In this document: positions 5,657-12,228 of the stretch, one piece after another
Position numbering within the stretch: position 1 is the stretch's first letter
How the letters are laid out: each line of letters begins with the position of its first letter
Assembly: GCA_900548595.1 (NCBI GenBank)
Contig: URLB01000059.1
Span: 1 to 12,228 of the forward strand
Direction: 5' to 3'
From: an uncultured Eubacteriales bacterium
GTDB lineage: Bacteria > Bacillota > Clostridia > Lachnospirales > Anaerotignaceae
Length of the DNA stretch: 12,228 nucleotides
Notes under the pieces: model-generated
What the model was told of the DNA's origin: nothing
The model's input: the letters and a program-made list of their open reading frames with translations, nothing else
Databases searched by the model: none
Translations under genes and position numbers: made by a program

Positions 5657-6769
5657 TCAGTATTCATCACATATATAACAAATACATTTAGGATATTTTT
5701 TATCAAGATATTCTACGGCAGTCTTATTATTTACAACCGCATTTCCTTCTTCTAAAAGTTCTTCTATAGTTTTATAGCCTTCTGCAAACTGCATGAAGTG
5801 TCCTGCGTCCATCTCTAAATCGGGATTTTTATTTTCTTCTTTCTCCCCGTTCATGCGGAATGTTCCGTTATTAAGCTTGCATACATGATCTTTAAGTTCG
5901 ATTACTATGTTATCTTCTTTAAATACCATTCTCATAAGCTTCGGAATATCCACAGCTGCTGCCACACCGTGCGGTATAGTTTTTTCTTCACAGCCTGCAA
6001 GATTAGCCGCACTATCAGGGGGCAGTTTTATTTTCAGCGGTTTACAATCAGCTATAAAGGCAAGAGCATTTACCAAATTCAACGCAGTTTCTTCATTGTC
6101 ATAAACAACTTCAACTGCACTTAAACCGTCAACCCCGTTAAAATAAAGCGCATATCCGCCCACAATGCCATATTTTTCAAAAATTATGAATTCTCCGCCG
6201 TCAGAAATGAGATCCATAAATTTCATTTTAAAATCAGAAAGAGACCTTGCTAAAATACCTGAATATTTTTCGGAAAACCTCGTATACACAGAGTAAAGCT
6301 TTCCTATCTCCGACATTCTTCCGAAATTAATATATGACGGCATAATTTTCGGCTTGTCCGCAATTCCCGTAATAAATTTTGTTTCCGTAGCCGTATAGTT
6401 GCCCTGCCGTATATAGTTATCATGCTTTACAGGCGTATGAGGACCTACTGTAATACCGCTGTCCACCAAATTGTTTATAAGTATCTCAAATGCTGTAGAC
6501 ATATACCCTCTTCCCCTGTAGTCGGGATCGGTACAAAATCCGGCCAGCATTGCGGCAGGTACAATATTTCCTCTTATATACATATTTACTGGAAATGAAT
6601 ACATGGCGTTCACAAGCTTATCGTCTTCAATAGTACATACAGTATACTCCGGGTAAAATCTATTGTCATAATAATAATCCAAAAAGCTGTCGGTATCTCC
6701 GAAACATCTCTGCCAAAGCGCCCTTAAAAAAGGCTTATCTTCAATAGTACACAGTCTCTGAACTGCCAT
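5657..6769 (-). CDS. Eis-like GNAT family N-acetyltransferase
   Basis: The 370-residue product has the layout of Eis-type acetyltransferases: an N-terminal GNAT domain with the acetyl-CoA pyrophosphate loop R/Q-x-x-G-x-G/A seen as DYRGRGYMS (RGRG at 85-88), a second GNAT-like half in the middle (about 150-270), and a C-terminal SCP2-like domain (about 275-370). HDNYIRQGNY near 115 corresponds to the Tyr-containing end of the first GNAT domain. The family transfers acetyl groups from acetyl-CoA to amines, including aminoglycosides for mycobacterial Eis, but most clostridial members have no known substrate. Its AGGAGGTG site (6775-6784) overlaps the stop of the upstream small gene 16 bases away, indicating one operon. 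A strong terminator follows. Confidence 0.85.
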   Translation of the reverse strand: MAVQRLCTIEDKPFLRALWQRCFGDTDSFLDYYYDNRFYPEYTVCTIEDDKLVNAMYSFPVNMYIRGNIVPAAMLAGFCTDPDYRGRGYMSTAFEILINNLVDSGITVGPHTPVKHDNYIRQGNYTATETKFITGIADKPKIMPSYINFGRMSEIGKLYSVYTRFSEKYSGILARSLSDFKMKFMDLISDGGEFIIFEKYGIVGGYALYFNGVDGLSAVEVVYDNEETALNLVNALAFIADCKPLKIKLPPDSAANLAGCEEKTIPHGVAAAVDIPKLMRMVFKEDNIVIELKDHVCKLNNGTFRMNGEKEENKNPDLEMDAGHFMQFAEGYKTIEELLEEGNAVVNNKTAVEYLDKKYPKCICYICDEY

Positions 6770-6785
6770 CTGTACACACCTCCTG

Positions 6786-6980
6786 TCAAATCATTCCGTA
6801 TTTTTGTTTAAGCTCCGTCAACAATGCTTTATATTTTTCATTAATAATATCTGTTTTGCCTTTACTTCCGGCAGCCAAACCTCTTGTAGGAGCCGATTTT
6901 TCCAATTCCGCATGTATTTCATTATCCCATTTTTCCATCAGAGAATTGAACTCCTCTGTATATTCGGGATTCCAAGCCAT
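6786..6980 (-). CDS. Small protein of unknown function, 64 residues
   Basis: I do not recognise a family. The product is hydrophilic and charged, with predicted helices at about 5-30 (EEFNSLMEKWDNEIHAELEK) and 43-61 (DIINEKYKALLTELKQKYG) separated by a Gly/Ala-rich turn (RGLAAGSKGK), and no signal peptide or cysteine. The ATG follows AAGGAAG at a good distance, and a promoter lies upstream. It is the first gene of a two-gene operon with the acetyltransferase, with only 16 bases between them, so a shared role or translational coupling is plausible. Confidence 0.75.
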   Translation of the reverse strand: MAWNPEYTEEFNSLMEKWDNEIHAELEKSAPTRGLAAGSKGKTDIINEKYKALLTELKQKYGMI

Positions 6981-7014
6981 AATTATCTTCCTTTCAGCAA
7001 ATATATTTTCAATT

Positions 7015-7043
7015 ATTTTAACATATTTTATATTTCATAGCAA
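7015..7043 (-). promoter_or_regulatory. Promoter for the small protein and acetyltransferase operon
   Basis: On the minus strand TTGCTA (7038-7043) and TAAAAT (7015-7020) are 17 bases apart, and TGT precedes the -10 (extended -10). The start point would be near 7008, about 28 bases before the ATG at 6980. Confidence 0.65.
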
Positions 7044-7108
7044 ACTTTCTTTTATAATATCCAACTATATACTTGCATTACCAAGAAAATCCGTATGTGT
7101 AATATGTC

Positions 7109-7137
7109 TTGATAGATTACAATTATTGTTATAAAAT
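7109..7137 (+). promoter_or_regulatory. Promoter for the D-2-hydroxyacid dehydrogenase gene
   Basis: TTGATA (7109-7114) and TAAAAT (7132-7137) are 17 bases apart. Transcription would begin near 7144, with the ribosome site CGGAGG at 7155-7160. Confidence 0.65.
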
Positions 7138-7169
7138 TTAAATATTAATATATTCGGAGGTTGTTATAT

Positions 7170-8138
7170 ATGATAAATGTTCTTGTTCTATCACCTTGTA
7201 ACGAAATTTATAAAAATAAGCTGGCTTCGTCATCCGACAAACTGTTTTTTGAATATGTAAATCCCGAAGCTTCACCGGAAATTCTTAAGACAGCAGTACA
7301 AAAAGCAGAAATAATTGTCGGAGAGCCTGATATTGACCTTATTAAGCATGCTCCTAATTTAAAATTTATTCAACTTACAATGGCGGGTACTGATAAATAT
7401 ACATTAAGTGATGATTATCCTAAAAATGTCATTCTTGCCAATGCTTCAGGTGCATTCGGCGGTGTAATATCACAGTATGTTATAGGTGCTATACTTAATA
7501 TCTGTCATAAATTTAATTTGTACAGAGACCAGCAAAAAATAGGTCTCTGGAAAGATCTCGGTTTGGAAATTAATTTATCAGGAAAAAGAGTTCTTATTAT
7601 AGGCGCGGGAAATATAGGAAGTTCTGTTGCTAAAAAACTGTCCGTATTCGATACGTTTAATGTCGGTATAAGAAGAAATATAAATGATATTCCCAACGGT
7701 TTTAACGAAATGCATACTCTGGACGAGCTTAATGACCAGCTGCCGCTTGCGGATGTTGTTGTAGCCTGTATCCCAAATTCAGACTATACATATCATCTTT
7801 TTGATAAGGAGAAATTTCTTCTTATGAAAAAAGACTCTATATTTGTGAATGTCGGACGAGGAAGTCTTGTTGTGCAGGAAGATCTTATAGATGTGCTTCA
7901 AAGCGGTCATCTCAGCGGAGCAGCCATAGATGTTACCGTGCCGGAGCCGCTTCCGTCAGACAGCCCTCTTTGGAAACTCGATAATCTGATTATTACGCCG
8001 CACATATCGGGAAAAAGCTTCGGACATTCTCAGGAAATAACAGATAAAATATTTGATATATGTGCTAAAAATCTTAAAAACTATGCCGAAGGCAAAGATC
8101 TTATAAATATTATAGATTTCAAAAAATTCAGAAAATAA
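7170..8138 (+). CDS. D-isomer-specific 2-hydroxyacid dehydrogenase
   Basis: I place the start at the ATG at 7170: CGGAGG (7155-7160) is nine bases upstream, whereas the in-frame TTG at 7161 touches it. The 322-residue enzyme reduces 2-oxoacids or oxidises (R)-2-hydroxyacids in the cytoplasm with NAD(P). Visible are the Rossmann loop GAGNIG (145-150), and the catalytic Arg (R230 in NVGRGSLV), Glu (E259 in VPEP) and His (H278 in TPHISG). The second beta strand ends in GIRRN (R168, R169) where NAD-specific members usually have an acidic residue, so NADP(H) preference is inferred. The substrate cannot be fixed: glyoxylate/hydroxypyruvate, phosphoglycerate or lactate-type relatives exist. A 2-hydroxyacid-producing role for the dehydratase is possible, but the genes are 4 kb apart in different units. 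Confidence 0.88.
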   Translation: MINVLVLSPCNEIYKNKLASSSDKLFFEYVNPEASPEILKTAVQKAEIIVGEPDIDLIKHAPNLKFIQLTMAGTDKYTLSDDYPKNVILANASGAFGGVISQYVIGAILNICHKFNLYRDQQKIGLWKDLGLEINLSGKRVLIIGAGNIGSSVAKKLSVFDTFNVGIRRNINDIPNGFNEMHTLDELNDQLPLADVVVACIPNSDYTYHLFDKEKFLLMKKDSIFVNVGRGSLVVQEDLIDVLQSGHLSGAAIDVTVPEPLPSDSPLWKLDNLIITPHISGKSFGHSQEITDKIFDICAKNLKNYAEGKDLINIIDFKKFRK

Positions 8139-8144
8139 ACAAAT

Positions 8145-8182
8145 AACAGCATTATCTCTGATGAGATAATGCTGTTTTATTA
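8145..8182. terminator. Terminator shared by the dehydrogenase and groEL ends
   Basis: A perfect 14-bp stem (AACAGCATTATCTC, 8145-8158, with 8163-8176) closes a TGAT loop. TTTTATTA follows on the plus strand, ending the dehydrogenase transcript seven bases after its stop. In the opposite direction the tail is ATTTGTTT, weaker, but it is the only hairpin beyond the groEL stop at 8197. Confidence 0.85.
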
Positions 8183-8196
8183 TCATGGTTTTTAAA

Positions 8197-9825
8197 TTAC
8201 ATCATACCGCCCATGCCGCCATTCATACCTGCGGCAGGCATAGGATCTTTGCTAGGAAGTTCTGCAACGACTGCCTCTGTTGTAAGGAATGTCGAAGCCA
8301 CTGATGTAGCATTCTGAAGAGCTGTTCTTGTAACCTTTGTAGGGTCGATAATACCTGCGTCAACCATATCAACATATTTTTCGTTGAGTGCATCGAAACC
8401 TGTACCATCTTCCATCTCTTTAACTTTATTTACTATAACCGAGCCTTCAAGACCTGCGTTAGTAGCAATCTGACGCATAGGCGCTTCAAGAGCCTTAAGA
8501 ACTATTTCAGCACCTGTTCTTTCATCTCCAGTAAGTTCTGAAAGCATATCTTTAATCTTCTCTACAGTATGGATATAAGCTGTACCGCCACCTGCGATGA
8601 TACCTTCTTCAACAGCTGCTCTTGTAGCTGCAAGGGCGTCCTCCATACGAAGCTTCTTCTCTTTCATTTCTGTTTCCGTAGCTGCGCCTACTTTAATAAC
8701 AGCTACACCGCCTGAAAGTTTAGCAAGTCTTTCCTGAAGTTTTTCTCTGTCGAAATCGCTTGTTGTATCTTCAAGAGCCATCTTAATCTGGGCAATACGT
8801 CCTTCTATATCTTCTTTGTTTCCTGCTCCGTCAGTAATGATTGTAAGCTCTTTCTCAACTCTTACGCTTCTTGCACGTCCGAGCATATCAAGTGTCGTAT
8901 CCTTAAGGTCGATACCTACTTCTTCGGAAATTACAGTACCGCCTGTAAGAGCGGCTATGTCGCCGAGCATCTGTTTTCTTCTGTCGCCGTAACCGGGAGC
9001 TTTAACTGCTACGCATGTAAATGTTCCTCTTAATTTATTTACAACTAAAGTTGCAAGCGCTTCGCTTTCAACATCTTCGGCAATTATAAGAAGTTTTCCG
9101 CCTGTCTGTACAAGCTGTTCAAGTACGGGAAGTATTTCCTGTATATTGCTGATTTTCTTGTCTGTAATAAGGATATACGGATCGTCAAGTACGGCAACCA
9201 TCTTTTCCATATCTGTTGACATGTAAGCTGAAAGGTAACCTTTGTCAAACTGCATACCTTCTACCATTTCAAGCTCTGTATTCATTGTCTTTGATTCTTC
9301 AACAGTAATTACACCGTTGTTTGTAACCTTTTCCATTGCGTCGGCAATCATTTCTCCGACTTCATCGTCGCCTGATGAAATAGCCGCTACTCTGGCAATA
9401 TGGTTCTTTGTCGAAACAACCTGGCTCATGCCTTTGATACATTCAACAGCTTTGTCAGTTGCTTTCTTCATACCCTTACGAAGTATGATTGAATTTGCGC
9501 CTGCGGCAATATTCTTAAGACCTTCCTGTATCATTGCCTGTGCAAGTACCGTAGCTGTCGTAGTACCGTCGCCTGCAACATCGTTTGTCTGTGTTGCGGC
9601 TTCTGTTACAAGATGAGCTCCCATATTTTCATAGGGATCTTCAAATTCAATATCTTTTGCAATAGTAACACCGTCGTTTGTAATAAGCGGTGAGCCGTAT
9701 TTTCTGTCAAGAACAACATTACGTCCTTTAGGTCCGAGTGTTACCTTTACTGTATCTGCAAGTTTATTAACGCCGGCCTCAAGACCTTTTCTGGCGTCGT
9801 TTCCATACTTTACTTCCTTAGCCAT
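8197..9825 (-). CDS. groEL: Chaperonin GroEL (Hsp60)
   Basis: The 542-residue product is a full-length group I chaperonin. It assembles as a double seven-membered ring that encloses unfolded proteins and releases them with ATP and GroES. Family landmarks are all present: TVKVTLGPKGRNVVLD near 25, NDGVTIAKDIE near 50, the ATP-binding DVAGDGTTTATVLAQ near 86, GGG near 413, and the flexible Gly-Met tail GGMGGMM at the C-terminus. The start ATG follows GGAGGT. It is 26 bases downstream of groES and is co-transcribed with it from the CIRCE-regulated promoter. Nothing is missing or odd. Confidence 0.98.
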   Translation of the reverse strand: MAKEVKYGNDARKGLEAGVNKLADTVKVTLGPKGRNVVLDRKYGSPLITNDGVTIAKDIEFEDPYENMGAHLVTEAATQTNDVAGDGTTTATVLAQAMIQEGLKNIAAGANSIILRKGMKKATDKAVECIKGMSQVVSTKNHIARVAAISSGDDEVGEMIADAMEKVTNNGVITVEESKTMNTELEMVEGMQFDKGYLSAYMSTDMEKMVAVLDDPYILITDKKISNIQEILPVLEQLVQTGGKLLIIAEDVESEALATLVVNKLRGTFTCVAVKAPGYGDRRKQMLGDIAALTGGTVISEEVGIDLKDTTLDMLGRARSVRVEKELTIITDGAGNKEDIEGRIAQIKMALEDTTSDFDREKLQERLAKLSGGVAVIKVGAATETEMKEKKLRMEDALAATRAAVEEGIIAGGGTAYIHTVEKIKDMLSELTGDERTGAEIVLKALEAPMRQIATNAGLEGSVIVNKVKEMEDGTGFDALNEKYVDMVDAGIIDPTKVTRTALQNATSVASTFLTTEAVVAELPSKDPMPAAGMNGGMGGMM

Positions 9826-9851
9826 AATTATATTACCTCCAACAATCTATA

Positions 9852-10139
9852 TTAGTCTTCAACAATCGCAAGAATGTCTCCCTGCTTAACAACAAGTAAT
9901 TTTTCTCCGTCGCACTCAACTTCTGTTCCGCAGTACTTTGAATAAATTATTTTATCCCCTGCTTTTACTGTCATTTCAACTTTATTGCCGTCTATCATTC
10001 CGCCGGGTCCGACAGCTATTACTGTAGCCATCTGAGGTTTTTCTTTTGACTGTGAAGGTAAAACTATACCTGATTTTGTCTTTTCCTCTGCTTCTAACTG
10101 TTTAATTACAACCTTATCTCCAAGTGGTACAAGTTTCAT
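9852..10139 (-). CDS. groES: Co-chaperonin GroES (Hsp10)
   Basis: The 95-residue product forms the heptameric lid of the GroEL chamber. It begins MKLVPLGDKVVIK, carries the mobile loop (about 16-33) with the GIVLP contact motif for GroEL, and ends QGDILAIVED, all typical. AAGGAGG precedes the ATG. It is the first gene of the groES-groEL operon; the leader carries a perfect CIRCE element. Confidence 0.98.
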   Translation of the reverse strand: MKLVPLGDKVVIKQLEAEEKTKSGIVLPSQSKEKPQMATVIAVGPGGMIDGNKVEMTVKAGDKIIYSKYCGTEVECDGEKLLVVKQGDILAIVED

Positions 10140-10174
10140 AATTTATTTCCTCCTTATACAAGCCAATCTTGTTG

Positions 10175-10201
10175 TTAGCACTCATAATGTTTGAGTGCTA
10201 A
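10175..10201 (-). promoter_or_regulatory. CIRCE operator (HrcA binding site)
   Basis: TTAGCACTC, nine bases, then GAGTGCTAA: a perfect match to the CIRCE consensus. It lies just downstream of the predicted transcription start of groESL and about 36 bases upstream of groES. HrcA binding here represses the operon until heat stress titrates HrcA, as established in Firmicutes. Confidence 0.98.
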
Positions 10202-10212
10202 TCATTGTCTAT

Positions 10213-10241
10213 ATATTACTTATTGAGCTAAATATATGCAA
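10213..10241 (-). promoter_or_regulatory. Sigma-A promoter of groESL
   Basis: On the minus strand TTGCAT (10236-10241) and TAATAT (10213-10218) are 17 bases apart, placing the start near 10206, immediately before CIRCE. An inverted repeat (10238-10282) overlaps the -35. Confidence 0.75.
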
Positions 10242-10282
10242 ATTCCATTTCAGCCTAAATCAAGGTAATTTTAGGAATTTGC
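10238..10282. repeat. Inverted repeat overlapping the groESL -35
   Basis: GCAAATTCC (10238-10246) is the exact complement of GGAATTTGC (10274-10282); an inner alternative pairs CCTAAA with TTTAGG. It sits between the end of the Cys-rich peptide gene and the groESL promoter. It lacks a good T-run, so it is a poor terminator; it may be an additional operator or a weak end for the upstream transcript. Confidence 0.4.
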
Positions 10283-10323
10283 TATGCTATTTATAATATT
10301 AAGTCTTTTTTTCTCCTGTTTTC

Positions 10324-10485
10324 TCACTTTTTCTCGTCATGTCCGCATAAATTATGATGAGGACAGCTTGAACAGCCTCCATTACAACCGTTATCGCTAT
10401 TTTCTTCTGCCTTATGCATTTTTCTTGTCTGGATAACACCGAAAATTACCGCTAATACTACCAATAAAATTATAACGTATGGCAT
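10324..10485 (-). CDS. Small Cys-rich membrane peptide, FeoB-associated type
   Basis: A 53-residue frame starts at the ATG at 10485, six bases after GGGAGG. Residues 2-18 (YVIILLVVLAVIFGVI) form one membrane helix, followed by a positive stretch (TRKMHK), an acidic linker, and a C-terminal cluster C34-x3-C38-x2-C41-x5-C47 with histidines (CPHHNLCGH). This is the layout of the FeoB-associated Cys-rich membrane protein family, usually next to the ferrous iron transporter FeoB. The Cys/His tail probably binds metal or a cluster in the cytoplasm. No feo gene is near, so this is an isolated member. It is 55 bases downstream of the HAD gene and may be co-transcribed with it. Confidence 0.8.
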   Translation of the reverse strand: MPYVIILLVVLAVIFGVIQTRKMHKAEENSDNGCNGGCSSCPHHNLCGHDEKK

Positions 10486-10540
10486 TTTAACCTCCCTTGA
10501 AATAGGCTACTACATGAAATAGTATCCTTTTTTTCACTTT

Positions 10541-11188
10541 TTATTCCATAATTATGCTGTTTATATTTATTTTGGAAAAATCATCTGTTATCATATCCGC
10601 AGGACTGAGATCCTGCTTACCGCTGGTTGGATTAATATATCCCAACGCCTTCATCCCGGCAGCCTTTGCCGCCCTAACTCCCAGGCCTGAATCTTCGATA
10701 ACAATACAATCTTTAGGGTCTACATCCAACCTTCTTGCCGCAAGGAGAAAAACATCAGGCGCGGGCTTTCCGTGTTCCGCATCTTCACCGGACGTAACAG
10801 AGTCGAAATATTTATCTATTCCGGTTCTTTCAAGTATCATGTTTATCAGTTTGTATCCCGAAGACGAAGCTACCGCTGTTTTTAATCCGCTGTCTTTTAT
10901 AGATTTCAAAAGCTCCGGTATTCCTCTTACGGGAGTAATGTCCTCTTTACCGATTATATCAAGTATCATATTTTCTCTGACTTCCGTCATTTCTTCCGAT
11001 GAAGCCTCTATATTAAACATATTTTTAAGAGTTTTCATTCTTTCCGGCGTTACCGTACCCGCAAAACTTTCGTAAAATTTCTCGTCCTTATCTACACCGA
11101 ATTTTTTAAGCGTCTCCATATCGGCAATGTAATGATATGGCTGACTGTCTATAAGCACACCGTCCATATCAAAAATTACAGCTTTCAT
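10541..11188 (-). CDS. HAD-superfamily hydrolase, beta-phosphoglucomutase-like
   Basis: The start is placed at 11188: GGGAG precedes this ATG and the protein then begins directly with the HAD core MKAVIFDMDG; an upstream in-frame ATG at 11266 would overlap mnmA and add an unstructured tail. The 215-residue product has all HAD motifs: I, D7 and D9 in FDMDGVLID; II, S108 region in AVASSS; III, K141 in GKPAPD; IV, E165-D166 in VIEDSGLG. A helical cap lies between residues about 15 and 85. Members of this subgroup are phosphoglycolate or sugar-phosphate phosphatases and beta-phosphoglucomutases; the Asp at D+2 fits either, and the substrate is unknown. It follows mnmA after 56 bases containing a hairpin. 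Confidence 0.88.
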   Translation of the reverse strand: MKAVIFDMDGVLIDSQPYHYIADMETLKKFGVDKDEKFYESFAGTVTPERMKTLKNMFNIEASSEEMTEVRENMILDIIGKEDITPVRGIPELLKSIKDSGLKTAVASSSGYKLINMILERTGIDKYFDSVTSGEDAEHGKPAPDVFLLAARRLDVDPKDCIVIEDSGLGVRAAKAAGMKALGYINPTSGKQDLSPADMITDDFSKININSIIME

Positions 11189-11212
11189 TTTAATTCTCCC
11201 TTTACCCAAAAT

Positions 11213-11235
11213 GACAGACCTTCTTGAGGTCTGTC
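11213..11235 (-). terminator. Hairpin between mnmA and the HAD gene, weak terminator or attenuator
   Basis: GACAGACCT (11213-11221) pairs perfectly with AGGTCTGTC (11227-11235) around a 5-base loop. On the minus strand the tail is ATTTTGGG, only four Ts, so termination would be partial and some read-through into the HAD gene is likely. Confidence 0.55.
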
Positions 11236-11244
11236 GTTCAAAAT

Positions 11245-12228
11245 TTATATTATTATTCCTCCGCATAATACAAAATCACCGTCATATACAACAAGCGACT
11301 GTCCCGGAGTTATGGCTCTCTGCGGTTCGTCAAAAACACATTTTAAAAGTCCGTTTTCAACCGTTACGGTACAGGGCGCCTTCTTATGGCTGTATCGTAT
11401 TTTGGCCTCTGCTCTCAACGGTTCGTCTATTTTTTCAACAGACATAAAATTTACGCTGCCGGCATAAACTTCTTTATAAAACAGCTCTTCATTATCGCAA
11501 AGCACAACTTCGTTTTTATTTGAATCTATATGATGTACATATACATGCCTGCCGAGAGCAAGTCCGAGTCCTTTTCTCTGACCGACCGTATAATTGATTA
11601 TTCCTTTATGCTTTCCGAGAACGTTCCCGTTCATATCGACGAAATTTCCGGGTTTAAAATCCGTACCATCGTACTTTTTAATAAAGCCGGCATAATCTCC
11701 GTCAGGGACAAAACATATATCCTGACTGTCAGGCTTTGATGAAATATTTAAATCTATTTTACGGGCTATTTCTCTTACCTGCTCCTTTGTATAGTCTCCT
11801 ATTGGCATAAGAGTTGATGACAGCTGTTCCTGTGTCAGATTATAAAGAGCATATGTCTGGTCTTTGGCAGCCGTTACCGAACTGCAAATACTCAGTCTTC
11901 CCGTTTTCGGATATTCGGCTATTCTTGCATAATGACCTGTGGCAATATAGTCCGCTCCTATTTGTTTTGCACGCAACAAAAGCGCCTCCCACTTAACATA
12001 TCTATTGCATGCTATACATGGATTAGGCGTTCTTCCGTTTTTATATTCATTTACAAAATACTTTATTACACTATTTTCAAAATCTCTGCGGAAGTTCAAT
12101 ACATAATGCGGTATGCCTATGCTGTTTGCAACCCTTCTTGCGTCATCTACAGCCGAAAGTCCGCAGCAACCGCCGTTATCGGATATATCCTGCCAATTTT
12201 CTTCCTGCCATATCTGCATTGTAATGCC
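11245..12228 (-). CDS. mnmA: tRNA-specific 2-thiouridylase MnmA, N-terminus cut by window end
   Basis: The frame is open to the window edge; the codons before the first internal ATG (12217-12219) read GIT, giving GITMQIW, a conserved internal segment, so the true start lies outside. MnmA adenylates and thiolates U34 in the wobble position of Lys, Glu and Gln tRNAs. The PP-loop (SGGxDSS) should be in the missing part, roughly the first 30-40 residues. Visible are GCCG-x-x-AVDDAR, the catalytic Cys in TPNPCIACNRYVKW, TGHYAR, KDQTYALY, and the second catalytic Cys in SQDICFVPDGDY, followed by the C-terminal beta-barrel domains and the IRY-x-H and PGQ-x-V-VYDGD signatures near the end. 327 residues are present, so the protein is otherwise complete. 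Confidence 0.97.
   Translation of the reverse strand, partial: GITMQIWQEENWQDISDNGGCCGLSAVDDARRVANSIGIPHYVLNFRRDFENSVIKYFVNEYKNGRTPNPCIACNRYVKWEALLLRAKQIGADYIATGHYARIAEYPKTGRLSICSSVTAAKDQTYALYNLTQEQLSSTLMPIGDYTKEQVREIARKIDLNISSKPDSQDICFVPDGDYAGFIKKYDGTDFKPGNFVDMNGNVLGKHKGIINYTVGQRKGLGLALGRHVYVHHIDSNKNEVVLCDNEELFYKEVYAGSVNFMSVEKIDEPLRAEAKIRYSHKKAPCTVTVENGLLKCVFDEPQRAITPGQSLVVYDGDFVLCGGIII

Noticed and set aside
9242..9616. Long plus-strand open frame inside groEL
   Set aside because: It is antisense to a highly conserved gene, has no ribosome site, and its translation shows no recognisable family.
10504..10534. Hairpin AGGCTACT/AGTATCCT followed by seven Ts on the plus strand
   Set aside because: It has the form of a plus-strand terminator but no plus-strand gene ends there, one pair is mismatched, and on the minus strand no T-run follows.
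10554..11075. 173-codon plus-strand open frame opposite the HAD gene
   Set aside because: It is a shadow of the minus-strand codon pattern, with no ribosome site and no family likeness; the HAD motifs on the other strand are complete.
11189..11266. N-terminal extension of the HAD protein into mnmA
   Set aside because: The extension overlaps the end of mnmA and encodes the intergenic hairpin; the HAD core starts exactly at the ATG at 11188, which has its own ribosome site.

Overview
The window looks like an ordinary chromosomal stretch of a strictly anaerobic, low-GC Firmicute of class Clostridia. The supporting signs are the AT-rich spacers, strong AAGGAGG ribosome sites, an HrcA/CIRCE-controlled groESL operon, and an oxygen-sensitive 2-hydroxyacyl-CoA dehydratase. 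The two dehydratase subunits closely match my recollection of lactoyl-CoA dehydratase from Anaerotignum propionicum, so a relative of Anaerotignum (order Lachnospirales) is my best guess. No alignment was run.

Layout, left to right. Positions 1-25 hold the first eight codons of a minus-strand gene that leaves the window, preceded by about 480 bases of AT-rich spacer with one good promoter and a hairpin. A two-gene minus-strand operon (582-2990) encodes the two iron-sulfur subunits of the dehydratase. It is separated from a plus-strand UPF0126/TRIC-type membrane protein (3274-3915) by a divergent spacer carrying two copies of the palindrome TTCAATTGAA. A secreted protein follows (4024-5175), with two copper-amine-oxidase N-terminal-like repeats and a DUF4163/DUF3298-like C-terminus.

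The spacer 5176-5656 holds the most unusual structure: remnants of two IS200-type tnpA 5' ends facing each other on opposite strands. Each has a hairpin that buries its ribosome site, and the two are joined inside the codons for the CKYHIVF-like motif. Next come a minus-strand pair (a 64-residue unknown protein and an Eis-like GNAT acetyltransferase, 5657-6980), and a divergent D-2-hydroxyacid dehydrogenase (7170-8138).

The rest is minus-strand: groEL and groES (8197-10139) under CIRCE, a 53-residue FeoB-associated-type Cys-rich membrane peptide (10324-10485), a HAD phosphatase/phosphoglucomutase-like protein (10541-11188), and mnmA, whose N-terminus is cut by the window end.

Functionally, the dehydratase would remove water from a (R)-2-hydroxyacyl-CoA, probably lactoyl-CoA in the acrylate route to propionate. 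Its ATP-dependent activator, CoA-transferase and acryloyl-CoA reductase are not in this window. The D-2-hydroxyacid dehydrogenase could supply or consume 2-hydroxyacids, but it is a separate transcription unit 4 kb away, so a link is speculative. Apart from the IS200 double remnant and the putative operators at the dehydratase, I see no clearly new system here.
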